Source: Desulfobacter postgatei 2ac9
Lineage (GTDB): Bacteria > Desulfobacterota > Desulfobacteria > Desulfobacterales > Desulfobacteraceae
Assembly: GCF_000233695.2 (NCBI RefSeq)
Contig: NZ_CM001488.1
Coordinates: forward strand, 3,815,093 to 3,879,092
Direction of reading: 5' to 3'
DNA: 64,000 bases
Shown here: piece by piece, positions 45,588 through 54,740 of the stretch
Layout of the letters: the number at the start of each line of letters is the position of its first letter
How positions within the stretch are numbered: the stretch's first letter is position 1
The notes under the pieces: generated by a model
What the model saw: the letters and a program-made list of their open reading frames with translations, nothing else
Told to the model about the DNA's origin: nothing
Database searches by the model: none
Program-made: the position numbers and the translations under genes

Positions 45588-47093
45588 ATGTTTAACAATA
45601 CAGACCGGCTTTTGAAAATTCAGAACGCCATTATGGAGATTGTCCAGCAGCTTGCCGCCCTGCCGGCCCGGCAGGCAGAGCGGGTAGGCAAGGTCATTGA
45701 ACGCTGCCAACTATGCCTGAAAACGGCGCCCGACACGGATATGCCCGTATATATCCACATCACGGGCACGGACAAATCCTTTAAGACGAGCTATCTTCTG
45801 GATTTGTTTGACAATGACGCGCTTCGTAAACTGTTTGCGGTCAAGCAGCGCAACACCTCGGAGAACACGGCGGTTCCCTGCCTTGTGGAACCCGTCTCCT
45901 GGACTGATGAGGTGGTGGTCAGCCAGATCAGCATTTCTACGGGCAATGTGATCCGGGACCGGTTGACCCAAGAGCAGTTCAATCGGTTGTATGATCTCTC
46001 CTCCGGGGCAGAACCGGATGATTATCTCATCCGGGTGGCCGTGCCCGAAGACCAGACCCCCATGACCTTGCCGGCCGTTGAATATCCGGGTATTAAAGAG
46101 GGGGCTGATGCCATTGAATTCCAGAAGGAGCGCCATGAAAAGTTCCAGGCCAATATGCTGGACTGCCTGGAGCGTTATCCCGGTATTCTTGTGGCCTGTT
46201 TTCAGCACAAAATCGCCATTCCCCCGGGCCACCCCCTGGATGCCATTCTCAAAAGATACCGCACGGTACTGGAAACCACCCACACGTACCAGAAATTGCC
46301 GTTAATTCTCTCCCTGCAGGGGGACAGTGCCGTGGCAAGCTATTGCGGCAATACCAATGTGGAGCAGGATCTGGAAAGCGATTTCAAAAGCTATAAAGCC
46401 TTTGAAACCGTGGTACAGCTGGTCAACCCCTGCAACCGCGAATACCCGGTGAGCTTTATATCCCCCGGGCCTCACGTGGATACCTGGATCCGGAATTTGT
46501 CCCGGTACAAAAGCTTGCGTGAAATCAAGGACGAGATAAAAAAGGACGGCGGTGTTGCCTGGTCCAGGCAGATGCTCGGCGATATCTGCACCACTTCCAA
46601 TATCAGAAACGCCCTTGAAAATATGTTTCTGATGCCCTGGATCAGGAAGGCTGAAAAGGTGCATACCCAGGCTGTTGACCTGCTCTATGAAATTGAAAGC
46701 TATGATGAGGTGGCCGATGTCAAGGAGCGCATGCGCAAATCGATTCTCAACGATACCTACCAAAGCCTGCGGCATTTTTTCGACCGGGAGATCAAATATA
46801 ACGAAGACGGGCTGATTCAGGACCACAGAACGTTCTGGACCGCCATATTTACCCAGTACCTGGACCAGTTTCTGGCCGACACCCCCAAAAGCCAGGCCAT
46901 TGCCCATGTTTTGTGGAAAAACATGCTCCAGCGCCTGGACCCGGAAAACAAAGGTTTTCTAAGTGCAGCGGAAAAGGATTTGCCCCACATCATCATGAAC
47001 ATGGCGGAATTTTACGTTCCCAACATGCTGGTGCGTGGTGAGTTTACCCTTGTTGAAAAACGTATTAAAGAGGATGACCAGCATGTGGTTTAA
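45588..47093 (+). CDS. Degenerate P-loop (dynamin/SrfC-like) protein
   Basis: A 501-residue protein. HITGTDKSFKTSYLLDLF has a Walker A-like run Gly60 to Thr67 in which Phe65 replaces the conserved Gly of GxxxxGK(S/T). NTAVPCLVEPVSW could be switch I, LPAVEYPGIKEG (Glu165, Gly168) resembles the DxPG switch II of dynamin-like GTPases, and LPLILSLQGDS sits where NKxD would be. The second half is helical, ending in EKRIKEDDQHVV. GTP binding is thus uncertain. It starts at ATG after aaggagttttattt and overlaps the following gene by 11 bp. Confidence 0.55.
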   Translation: MFNNTDRLLKIQNAIMEIVQQLAALPARQAERVGKVIERCQLCLKTAPDTDMPVYIHITGTDKSFKTSYLLDLFDNDALRKLFAVKQRNTSENTAVPCLVEPVSWTDEVVVSQISISTGNVIRDRLTQEQFNRLYDLSSGAEPDDYLIRVAVPEDQTPMTLPAVEYPGIKEGADAIEFQKERHEKFQANMLDCLERYPGILVACFQHKIAIPPGHPLDAILKRYRTVLETTHTYQKLPLILSLQGDSAVASYCGNTNVEQDLESDFKSYKAFETVVQLVNPCNREYPVSFISPGPHVDTWIRNLSRYKSLREIKDEIKKDGGVAWSRQMLGDICTTSNIRNALENMFLMPWIRKAEKVHTQAVDLLYEIESYDEVADVKERMRKSILNDTYQSLRHFFDREIKYNEDGLIQDHRTFWTAIFTQYLDQFLADTPKSQAIAHVLWKNMLQRLDPENKGFLSAAEKDLPHIIMNMAEFYVPNMLVRGEFTLVEKRIKEDDQHVV

Positions 47094-48834
47094 CCTGTTC
47101 AAAGGAAAAAAAAAGGAAGTGGACCAGTTCCAGATGGAGCTGGAGGATGACGGTAAACTTTACTATGAAACCATTGCCGGTCGCACCCCAAGGGACATCC
47201 AAAATCACGAGGAATATATTCTTTTCATTGATTTCGGTTCCTACCGGACCAGTGTTTTGTGTTGGCCCTGCAGTTTTGGCCGGGATAAGATTACCGACTC
47301 ATGGCAGTATGTGGTCCACGGAGACTCCGATGCCCAGGGCGGATTCCCTTCGGCCTTTATCAATCCGCCTTCCGGTGATGAGCGTGACTTTGCTTTTGTA
47401 CCCAGTATGGGTGAAGAGCATGTCAGCTCAAGCCAAATTGTTAAAAGCGCCAAATATGAATTTGCCTCCAAATTTGCTGCTTACAGGGGAGATGTGCCCC
47501 AGTTCAAGCTTTATATCAAAAAAATTCTTGAACACAGTTTTAAGTACATCACCGAGCCGAACAAGGAACGGCCCTGGAACGGCCCTGCCATTCCGGTGAT
47601 CACGGAAATCCGGGTTACGGTACCGGACCTGTTCATTGAAAATTTAAGAAACGGATACAAGGAAAATATTTATTCCGTGTGCATGAATCTCTCCTCGGAC
47701 CGGAAATGGAAATGGCTTTTTCCAAGTGATCTTAGACATTTGCGAAAAACTTTTGTCAATATTTCTGCGGATGAGAGCGGGGCGTGCGAGTTATATTTTC
47801 TAAATCTAATCAAGTTGTTACCTTTCTGGGACCTGTCTGCCCAGAAAGATCGGTTGCCGGATTTAAAGGAAGTGGACTTTATTTTTTCCCAGGCAGCCCA
47901 GCGTGACCCCAATGCCGAAAATCTTCAGTTTGTGGTGTGCCATATTGACATTGGCGGGCTAACCACCGATGTCAGCGTTCTTCTGGCCAATACCTACCAG
48001 GACCCGGCCCTTGGCATCACCACTGCCCTTAACCGCAAGGAATCCTTTTCCGAAAGAAAGGCCGGAGAATATTTTTCGGAGACCTTTGCCCATAACCGCT
48101 CTCCGGAGGAAACCGGTCCCTGGTGGGACAATGACCGGTTCCTTGGAAGAGATTTTTCACGGTTTCTGGAACTGTTATGCGGCAAACAGGCGGGCTTGCT
48201 CAATGAATGGCGCAAGGACAGAAATTTGTCCGGCATCTATTTTCTGATTTCAGGCCGGCCCACCAAATCGGAAAAGGTCAGAAAGGCCATTAAAAAGCAT
48301 ATTCTCAAGGAGTTTAACAAGGATGAACTGCTTCTTTTGCCCGAACACTGCCTGTTTATGGCTGAGTACCGGCATGTGGGCAAAAACCCCGAAGGCGAGC
48401 GTTATGCCAAGAAAATATCCCATTTTGAAAAATTAATCACCCTGTTAGGTAATGTGTACACCCTTTATGACGGGTATGAAATTTGTGTGAATGACCATAA
48501 ATATTATATTTCAATGGATACGGATACCAGGACCACTAACCAGATGGAGGTGCTTCCCGGGCGAATTTATAATATGGAAGAGTTTGAAAATTACAAGAAA
48601 TCGGCCGAGCACAACAATGTCAACCATCTGGCCTTTACCCGATTTCCGGCAGGGGAAAACAGCACCCGGTTTCTTACGGTCAAAACCATTGCCCGGCAGA
48701 CGGCTTTTCCGGTCATCCGGGTGGCCCAGAGCGGTGACGGCCAGGCATGGATCATGCCGTCCCTTATGATCACCAATTTAGAGCAGAATGACCAGGCCTT
48801 TGATCTGTCATGGGGGTCCTTGTCACTGGAATAA
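47083..48834 (+). CDS. Actin/Hsp70-fold ATPase of the three-gene cassette
   Basis: A 583-residue protein with the signatures of the actin-Hsp70-hexokinase fold: phosphate-1 LFIDFGSYRTSVL (Asp50), phosphate-2 HIDIGGLTTDVSVL (Asp289) and the adenosine motif FLISGRPTKSEKVRKA (from Ser390). I choose ATG 47083, which has agagg 9 bases upstream, over ATG 47074 and 47035. It overlaps the preceding gene, so the pair is co-translated. Similar ATPases are seen in SrfB-type operons, in which the partner is a SrfC-type P-loop protein. Assignment to SrfB is tentative since those are longer. Confidence 0.7.
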   Translation: MWFNLFKGKKKEVDQFQMELEDDGKLYYETIAGRTPRDIQNHEEYILFIDFGSYRTSVLCWPCSFGRDKITDSWQYVVHGDSDAQGGFPSAFINPPSGDERDFAFVPSMGEEHVSSSQIVKSAKYEFASKFAAYRGDVPQFKLYIKKILEHSFKYITEPNKERPWNGPAIPVITEIRVTVPDLFIENLRNGYKENIYSVCMNLSSDRKWKWLFPSDLRHLRKTFVNISADESGACELYFLNLIKLLPFWDLSAQKDRLPDLKEVDFIFSQAAQRDPNAENLQFVVCHIDIGGLTTDVSVLLANTYQDPALGITTALNRKESFSERKAGEYFSETFAHNRSPEETGPWWDNDRFLGRDFSRFLELLCGKQAGLLNEWRKDRNLSGIYFLISGRPTKSEKVRKAIKKHILKEFNKDELLLLPEHCLFMAEYRHVGKNPEGERYAKKISHFEKLITLLGNVYTLYDGYEICVNDHKYYISMDTDTRTTNQMEVLPGRIYNMEEFENYKKSAEHNNVNHLAFTRFPAGENSTRFLTVKTIARQTAFPVIRVAQSGDGQAWIMPSLMITNLEQNDQAFDLSWGSLSLE

Positions 48835-48865
48835 GGTTCAATCAATCCCAAGGAGGCGACACATA

Positions 48866-49348
48866 ATGGAACTTATCAGCGTAACCATAGAAAATCCCGA
48901 AGACCTCAATTTTATCCTGGGTCATTCCCATTTTATCAAGACAGTTGAAGATATTCATGAGGCCATTGTCTGTACCGTACCCAACGCCAAATTCGGTGTG
49001 GCGTTTTGTGAGGCTTCCGGGGAGTGCCTCATACGTCATTCCGGCACGGACGAACAGATGGTGGCATTTGCAAAAAAGAACGCCCAGGCCCTGTCAGCCG
49101 GTCATACCTTTATCATTTTCATGAAAGATATGTTCCCCGTCAACATCGTGAACACCATCCAGGCCGTTCCCGAGGTGGTGCGAATTCATTGCGCCACAGC
49201 CAACCCCACCCAGGTGATCATGGCCCAGACCGACCAGGGCAGAGGCATTCTGGGGGTGGTGGACGGTTTTTCTTCCAAGGGTGTTGAAACACAAGAGGAC
49301 ATTAAGAAACGCAAAGATTTGTTAAGGGTGATCGGCTATAAGCTTTAA
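48866..49348 (+). CDS. Adenosine-specific kinase family protein
   Basis: A 160-residue protein matching the Aden_kinase (PF04008) family: MELISVTIENPEDLNFILGH at the start, FGVAFCEASGECLIRHSGTD, FIIFMKDMFPVNIVNTIQ, CATANPTQVIMAQT and GRGILGVVDGFSSKGVE. It follows the three-gene cassette by 31 bp after aaggagg. Members are small, widely distributed in thermophiles and anaerobes, and an adenosine-binding structure is known; the physiological role is obscure. Confidence 0.88.
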   Translation: MELISVTIENPEDLNFILGHSHFIKTVEDIHEAIVCTVPNAKFGVAFCEASGECLIRHSGTDEQMVAFAKKNAQALSAGHTFIIFMKDMFPVNIVNTIQAVPEVVRIHCATANPTQVIMAQTDQGRGILGVVDGFSSKGVETQEDIKKRKDLLRVIGYKL

Positions 49349-49351
49349 ATT

Positions 49352-49890
49352 TCATATGTGATCGTGGTCGTGGCAGTCCCGTCGCTTGAACAGGCTTCGT
49401 GCCAGAAGCGCTGCCAGGATCAACGCTGCGGCAATGGGGGTTGACGACGTGGCGCACACATACATGGGGATGCCGGCAACCAGCATGATCAGCATGGAGA
49501 GGAGTGAATTATTCTGGCTCCATGTGCTGATACCGGAAGGAAAAAAGAATGTAATGAAGCCGGCAATGATCACCCCAATGGTGAAAGGTTTGGCAATATC
49601 GGTGAGAAGGTCTCCAAAGGCAAAGTTCAATCCTTCTGCCAGGCGCCTTGTTTTTTTAAGCCGGTGACCACGGGGATTACCGCGCAGCTGCACAAGGGAA
49701 TCGGGATGCCGAACAGGGCCGCGAGCATCACCGGTTTCACCCTGCCTTTACCTAAATATTTCTTAATTTTGTCTGCTTTGAAAAATACATAGAGCAGAGC
49801 TGCCACCAAAAAGCCGAAAAGCATAAATACCGATACATCCAGGTAAACATGCCAGACTTCAAGAATAATATTTTTTATTGTGGTTGTCAT
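49352..49890 (-). pseudogene. UPF0718/ArsP-type permease, internally deleted
   Basis: The N-terminal frame (49627-49890) has VSVFMLFGFLVAALLYVFF, the metal-site-like PIPLCSCAVIPVVTGLKKQG motif and stops soon after. The C-terminal frame (49352 to about 49640) resumes with FGDLLTDIAKPFTIGVIIAG and ends with a His-Asp-rich tail. About 100 residues of the middle, including the second half of the TM bundle, are missing and the frames do not match. The intact family has roughly 300 residues. Confidence 0.75.
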
Positions 49891-50102
49891 GGTTTTGTCC
49901 TGGTTTTAATGCCTCATGAGTATAATAAACAATGGCTTTTCGCAAGAAACTCTTTAAAATAATATGCAAGCCTTTTTTTGAAAAGGGGGATCAAATAGGG
50001 GGCCGTGACTGCATTGCTAATCATTGCGGCCTAACTTTTGCGTAGTTGTGTTTTGAATAGTTATAATTTTTTTGTTGATAACAAACGAAAGGAAGTGAAC
50101 AG

Positions 50103-51017
50103 ATGAAAACTGTTTTAATCACCGGGGCCTCCGGCTTTGTGGGACAGGCACTTGCACAAAAATATCTGGATGCGGGTTGGCAGGTAAACGGCATCGGCAC
50201 TTCGTTAAACCATCCGATGGCTGATGCGTATGATAATTTTTTATGGACCAGTGCGGATACCTCTTTGCCCGGAGAGTGGCAGGATCTTGTGGCCCAATCG
50301 GATGTCATCGTTAACCTGGCGGGCAGAAATATTTTTAAGCGCTGGACAACGGCGTACAAAAAAGCCATTTATGATTCCAGAATTCAAACCACAAAACATC
50401 TGGTGGGCGCGATGCCCGACACCTTTCATGGACAGTTGCTCAATGCCTCTGCGGCAGGATTTTACGGTGACCGGGGTGATACCCCTTTAACTGAGACACA
50501 ATCGTACGGAACCGGATTTCTGGCCCGGGTGTGTCGGGACTGGGAAGCCCAGGCCCAACGCGCCACATCAAAGGGGGCAAGGGTGGCGATTATGAGATTC
50601 GGGGTGGTTCTTGGTTCAGGGGGAGCCCTTGCCGTCATGTCCCGGGCCTTCAGGATGTTCGCGGGTGGGCCTTTGGGATCAGGGGAGCAGTGGTTCCCAT
50701 GGGTTCATCTGGATGATCTGGCCCGGGCTGTCTTCTTTCTAATGGAACATAATGCCCAGGGGATTTACAATTTCACAGGGCCGGTCCCCATCCGGCAAAA
50801 GGCGTTTGCCAAAGCTCTGGGCCGGGCATTGAAGCGCCCGGCGATCATGCCGGCCCCGGCTTTTTTTATCAGGTTGTTTATGGGGCAGCTTGGGGATTCG
50901 TTTCTTTGCAGCCAGAAAGCGCTTCCGGCCGCATTGGAAACAGCCGGCTTCCGGTTTAAATATGACACTGCAGCCAGCGCGTTGACACAAATAGTTAAAA
51001 CAAGAAACGGAATATAA
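50103..51017 (+). CDS. TIGR01777-family NAD(P)-dependent epimerase
   Basis: A 304-residue extended short-chain dehydrogenase-like protein. Nucleotide-binding TVLITGASGFVGQALA, central NLAGRNIFKRWTTAYKKAIY, LLNASAAGFYGDRGDTPL (YxxxK replaced by the TIGR01777 form), and WVHLDDLARAV are seen. Family is widespread; function is not known in detail. ATG 50103 follows ggaagtgaac. Confidence 0.87.
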   Translation: MKTVLITGASGFVGQALAQKYLDAGWQVNGIGTSLNHPMADAYDNFLWTSADTSLPGEWQDLVAQSDVIVNLAGRNIFKRWTTAYKKAIYDSRIQTTKHLVGAMPDTFHGQLLNASAAGFYGDRGDTPLTETQSYGTGFLARVCRDWEAQAQRATSKGARVAIMRFGVVLGSGGALAVMSRAFRMFAGGPLGSGEQWFPWVHLDDLARAVFFLMEHNAQGIYNFTGPVPIRQKAFAKALGRALKRPAIMPAPAFFIRLFMGQLGDSFLCSQKALPAALETAGFRFKYDTAASALTQIVKTRNGI

Positions 51018-51028
51018 CGGCTTACGAT

Positions 51029-51081
51029 AAAAACACCCGGCTCGCACACGATTTTGTCGATGTCCGGGTGTTTTTGCTTTT
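51029..51081 (+). terminator. Terminator of the epimerase gene
   Basis: aaaaacacccgg at 51029-51040 pairs perfectly with ccgggtgttttt at 51064-51075, followed by gctttttt. The A-run on the other side also allows use by the convergent gene at 51083. Confidence 0.8.
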
Positions 51082-51082
51082 T

Positions 51083-51766
51083 TTATTCCTTGAACACCAG
51101 CTTTCCGCCGATGTGTCCGGCCACCCCGGCTGCCACAAGCATCAGCAAGTTAATCATCACAAATAGCCAGGCACCGGAGGAGCCTAACACCTCCGGGTTT
51201 ACCAGATACCAGATGATTGACATAATGCAGCAGACTGCGGTTACCGCTGCAGCGCAGATTTTTATTTTAAACACGGTGGTTTGCGCCTGATTATATTTTT
51301 TCTTCCACTCAAGAACGCCTGTCAACCCAACCAGAGGCAGGGCAATAAGTACAAATACCAAATTGATAAAGCCGGCCTTTAACATCAGATCCGAACCGGA
51401 AAACCAGGCAAGAATGATCAGGATTGCGACCACAGGGATGACCCCGTTGGGCAGGTGAACCGACATTGGATGGGCATGGTGCTTCACCATCAGGTCACCC
51501 GCTTTTTTCAGGTAGACAACCGCACGATCCGATTTTCCTAAACCTGATGCACTTGATGTTTCGGAATGGTTTGGGGCAGGAGGCTCTTTTGGGGGGGGCT
51601 CGGTTTTGTTTGCATCTGCATCCGGCTCAACCTTGGGTGTATCAGTGCCTGCTTCCTCTTCAAACGGCACAAACTTATCTCCGGAGACACCGCACACCGG
51701 ACATTTTTCAGGGGGTTCATCTCCTGTATGAATGTATTTGCACACAGAGCATTGCCATTTTTTCAT
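51083..51766 (-). CDS. Rubredoxin-like plus DUF2231 membrane protein
   Basis: A 227-residue fusion. Residues 1-37 form a rubredoxin/rubrerythrin-type iron site ([12 protein letters not shown] and [14 protein letters not shown]), residues about 45-75 are a Pro/Glu-rich linker, and residues about 90-227 form a DUF2231-like four-helix membrane domain ([18 protein letters not shown] with conserved His). It may couple electrons to a membrane partner. ATG after ggagaa; the gene ends beside a shared terminator. Confidence 0.82.
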   Translation of the reverse strand: MKKWQCSVCKYIHTGDEPPEKCPVCGVSGDKFVPFEEEAGTDTPKVEPDADANKTEPPPKEPPAPNHSETSSASGLGKSDRAVVYLKKAGDLMVKHHAHPMSVHLPNGVIPVVAILIILAWFSGSDLMLKAGFINLVFVLIALPLVGLTGVLEWKKKYNQAQTTVFKIKICAAAVTAVCCIMSIIWYLVNPEVLGSSGAWLFVMINLLMLVAAGVAGHIGGKLVFKE

Positions 51767-51839
51767 TGATTTTCTCCTTAATGTTTTAGTATGTCGTTAG
51801 TCACTCAGTTCTGATGGTAAATGGCGCAGAACATGCTGT

Positions 51840-52586
51840 TTAAATACCGATGGGATCGCCACAGGCAAACCGGGGTTCATGTAAAGGGATAAGAATGTCC
51901 GCCTCTTTTTTTACCTGTACCATGATATCATAGGCCGAATAGACATCCACATGGGTGCCCGGCGGGATAACGTCCATTTCCATGCCTTTGATTTCCGGCG
52001 GGGGATTGTAGTTTTCTTCAATGATGCAAAAGCCCGTAATGGCGGCTTTGCCCTTTGGTGTATCAATGAATACGGTCAATCCCCCTTTGGTGTGTACCGG
52101 CGTATGTTTAACACTGATACCGTCAACAATGGGGCCGTCTTCCTTTACTATCCGAATTTGTCCGTTTTCCTCTACATCCTCTATGTAATCTTCCAGGTAG
52201 CGGTAATCTAAGGGGTGCGGGTTATGGATAGATTCAAGTTCTTGCTCATGCACGTAGAATAAGGCGTTTTCACACTTATAGTCGTTTTCGCAATGATCAT
52301 TGTGTAAATGTGTATGGATGACAATATCAATCTCTTCGGGTGTAAGTCCGTGTTTCTTCAAACCCTGCTCAAAGGTATATATCTTCCCGTTAATGGCCTT
52401 TTCCCGTTGCTCAGACTGGATGGGGTTCATTTCGCCGGTGTCTACCAAGATATTTTTGTCCCCGCCCTTGATTACCCAGCAGAAAATGGGAATTGTATAG
52501 GATTCACCCTGCCCGTACTGATAGGTCATCATGCTTTTGTCAAATACTTTTGTCCCCATGGCAACGGGGTGGATCGTATAGATCAT
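51840..52586 (-). CDS. MBL-fold hydrolase (N-acyl homoserine lactonase-like)
   Basis: A 248-residue metallo-beta-lactamase-fold protein with the metal-binding HTHLHNDHCENDY, a later VKHTPVHTKGGLTVFID and GFCIIEEN, and the C-terminal LIPLHEPRF. ATG 52586 (MIYTIHP) after gaggaa is preferred to upstream codons. Sequence type overlaps with quorum-sensing lactonases but many such proteins cleave other lactones. It ends a minus-strand unit with a response-regulator fragment and nifS. Confidence 0.85.
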   Translation of the reverse strand: MIYTIHPVAMGTKVFDKSMMTYQYGQGESYTIPIFCWVIKGGDKNILVDTGEMNPIQSEQREKAINGKIYTFEQGLKKHGLTPEEIDIVIHTHLHNDHCENDYKCENALFYVHEQELESIHNPHPLDYRYLEDYIEDVEENGQIRIVKEDGPIVDGISVKHTPVHTKGGLTVFIDTPKGKAAITGFCIIEENYNPPPEIKGMEMDVIPPGTHVDVYSAYDIMVQVKKEADILIPLHEPRFACGDPIGI

Positions 52587-52614
52587 TGTATTCCTCAATT
52601 CTATGGGTTTGTTT

Positions 52615-52821
52615 TCAGACACTGAATACGGATTCAATTTTTTCCGACAGCTTGGCAATGTCAAAGGGTTTTAATAAAAAATCCCGGCATCCGTTGTCGA
52701 TCATCTGCCGGATCTCTTCTTTCGGAGCAAGCCCGGAACAGACCAACACCCGCATGTCCGGTTTCAGATGCCGTACGGCATCATAGGTCTGGACCCCATC
52801 ATCTATAAATTTTGTAATCAC
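52615..52821 (-). pseudogene. C-terminal fragment of a response-regulator receiver domain
   Basis: 68 residues match the second half of a receiver domain: GVQTYDAVRHLKPDMRVLVC, SGLAPKEEI (conserved Ser), DNGCRDFLLKPFDIAKL (conserved Lys-Pro). The phosphoacceptor Asp and the N-terminal acidic pair are missing. The start GTG overlaps the nifS stop (GTGTGA), so it may be translated, but it cannot be phosphorylated. Probably a leftover of a hybrid kinase. Confidence 0.7.
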
Positions 52822-53984
52822 ACAACTTTTCCGTCTTTCCAGAATGGCGATATCTGCCGCAGTTTGTCGATAGCCGGGATCAGGGTCTGGACGATGGTGT
52901 CCATTTCCGCTTTGGTATTGTAGTGGGACAATGAAAACCGAATGGTGCCGTGGGCTGATTTAAAGGGCACCTGCATGGCCATGAGCACATGGGAGGGATC
53001 CAGGGAGCCCGAGGTACAGGCAGACCCCGAAGATGCGCATATGCCGGCCTGGTTCATCAGCATAAGGATGGATTCTCCCTCAACGGCATCAAAACCGATG
53101 GACAGGGTGTTGGGAAGACGGTTTTCCCTGTCCCCATTCACGGAGGTCGCGGGGATGGCCTCTAAAAGCCGGGTCTCAAGGTAATCCCGGATTGCTCGAA
53201 CCTGTGTATCCATCAGGGGAAGATGCGCTTTTGCAAGTTCACAGGCCTTGCCCAAGGCAATGATGGAAGCCGTGTTTTCGGTGCCGCCCCTGCGGCCCTT
53301 TTCCTGATGACCGCCAATGAGGAAAGGCGAAAACTTGATTCCATTTTTGATATACAGTGCGCCGATACCCTTGGGCGCATGAATTTTATGCCCGGACAGG
53401 GAGAGCATGTCTACTCCCGCAGCCTTAACGTCAATGGGAATCTTTCCCGCGGCCTGAACCGCATCCGTATGAAACCAGATCCCTTTTTCCTTTGCTTTTT
53501 GAGCAATTTCGTCAATGGGAAATATCACCCCTGTTTCATTATTGGCCCACATGACGGAGATAACGGCGGTATCATCGGACATGGCCTTGTAAAGGGTGTC
53601 AAGGTCAAGACGGCCCTTTTTGTCCACCGGCACAAAGGTCACTTTGTACCCTTTATTTTTTTGGAGGTGGAAACAAAGACTTCTGATGGCCGGGTGTTCA
53701 ACTGCCGTGGTGATGATATGTTTTTTATGCGGGAATGCGCTGATGGCCGCATTAACGGCTGCATTATCGCTCTCAGTGCCGCAGGCTGTAAAAATAATCT
53801 CACCGGGATCGGCATTGATCAGGTCCGCCACCTGGGTCCTGGCTTGTTGGACTTTTTTATTGACCATGTCTGCGAAGCCATACATCGAGGACGGGTTGCC
53901 ATAAAATTGCCCTAAATACGGCAGCATCTCTTCGATCACCTCATCGGCCACCCGGGTGGTGGCATTATTATCCGTATAGATCAT
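52818..53984 (-). CDS. nifS: Cysteine desulfurase
   Basis: A 388-residue PLP enzyme that moves sulfur from cysteine to NifU. Motifs: YTDNNATTRVADEVIEEML, TACGTESDNAAV, MWANNETGVIFPIDE, SLSGHKIHAPKGIGALYI (PLP Lys) and the active-site loop SSGSACTSGSLDPSHVL (Cys). Length and motifs fit the NifS branch. It follows nifU by 36 bp and overlaps the response-regulator fragment by 4 bp. Confidence 0.93.
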   Translation of the reverse strand: MIYTDNNATTRVADEVIEEMLPYLGQFYGNPSSMYGFADMVNKKVQQARTQVADLINADPGEIIFTACGTESDNAAVNAAISAFPHKKHIITTAVEHPAIRSLCFHLQKNKGYKVTFVPVDKKGRLDLDTLYKAMSDDTAVISVMWANNETGVIFPIDEIAQKAKEKGIWFHTDAVQAAGKIPIDVKAAGVDMLSLSGHKIHAPKGIGALYIKNGIKFSPFLIGGHQEKGRRGGTENTASIIALGKACELAKAHLPLMDTQVRAIRDYLETRLLEAIPATSVNGDRENRLPNTLSIGFDAVEGESILMLMNQAGICASSGSACTSGSLDPSHVLMAMQVPFKSAHGTIRFSLSHYNTKAEMDTIVQTLIPAIDKLRQISPFWKDGKVV

Positions 53985-54020
53985 ATCAATCTTTTTTACC
54001 CCATCGTTGCAATGTTGTGG

Positions 54021-54605
54021 TTAATCTGCTGCCGAAGATGTTTCCATGGATGCCATGGTTTTGTGGACAATTTCTTCAATTCTATCCAGGCATTTGCCGC
54101 AACCGCCGCCTGCTTTAAGGTAATTGGTCACATCCTCCGTATTCTCAAGGCCATTGTTTTTAATGGCATCAATAATTTCAAGATCTGTTACATCAAAGCA
54201 TTCGCATACGATGTCTCCCGGTTTTTCAAGGATCTGAATTCCGCGGAAATTCGCAATGGCTTTTTTTAAGGCGGCCTGGCCCATGACCGAGCAGTGCATT
54301 TTTTCTTTGGGCAGTCCGCCCAGGTAATCGGCAATGTCCTCATTGGTTATCTTCGCTGCATCGTCCAGGGTCATGCCCTTGATGATCTCAGTTAAGGCCG
54401 AGGATGAGGCCACGGCAGACGCACAGCCAAAGGTCATAAAAGAGGCATCAATGATTCTTTCATTCTCGTCTACCTTTAAATAGAGTTTGAGTGCGTCACC
54501 GCAGCTTAAAGAGCCTGTTTCTCCAATGGCGTTGGCACCTTCAAGCTCTCCCACATTCCTTGGTTTCAAGAAATGTTCCATAACTTTTTCCGAATAATTC
54601 CACAT
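54021..54605 (-). CDS. nifU: Fe-S cluster scaffold NifU (IscU plus BFD-like domain)
   Basis: A 194-residue scaffold. The IscU domain has [33 protein letters not shown] (first Cys), [17 protein letters not shown] (second Cys), and [17 protein letters not shown] (third Cys). The C-terminal BFD-like [2Fe-2S] part has [15 protein letters not shown] and [14 protein letters not shown] 54605 after aaaggagag is favoured. The C-terminal Nfu domain of full NifU is absent, as in many anaerobes. It heads the nifU-nifS unit. Confidence 0.92.
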   Translation of the reverse strand: MWNYSEKVMEHFLKPRNVGELEGANAIGETGSLSCGDALKLYLKVDENERIIDASFMTFGCASAVASSSALTEIIKGMTLDDAAKITNEDIADYLGGLPKEKMHCSVMGQAALKKAIANFRGIQILEKPGDIVCECFDVTDLEIIDAIKNNGLENTEDVTNYLKAGGGCGKCLDRIEEIVHKTMASMETSSAAD

Positions 54606-54740
54606 ATATGCTCTCCTTTTATCCTGTAAAGTCACCCTTGTGACAGGATTAGTTTCCTTCTAAAAGAAATACTACATCGTGGTAGCTTGTCAATCGGGGC
54701 TGAAAGTTTTCCTTTGATCAAAGGCGGCACTTCCAACCCT

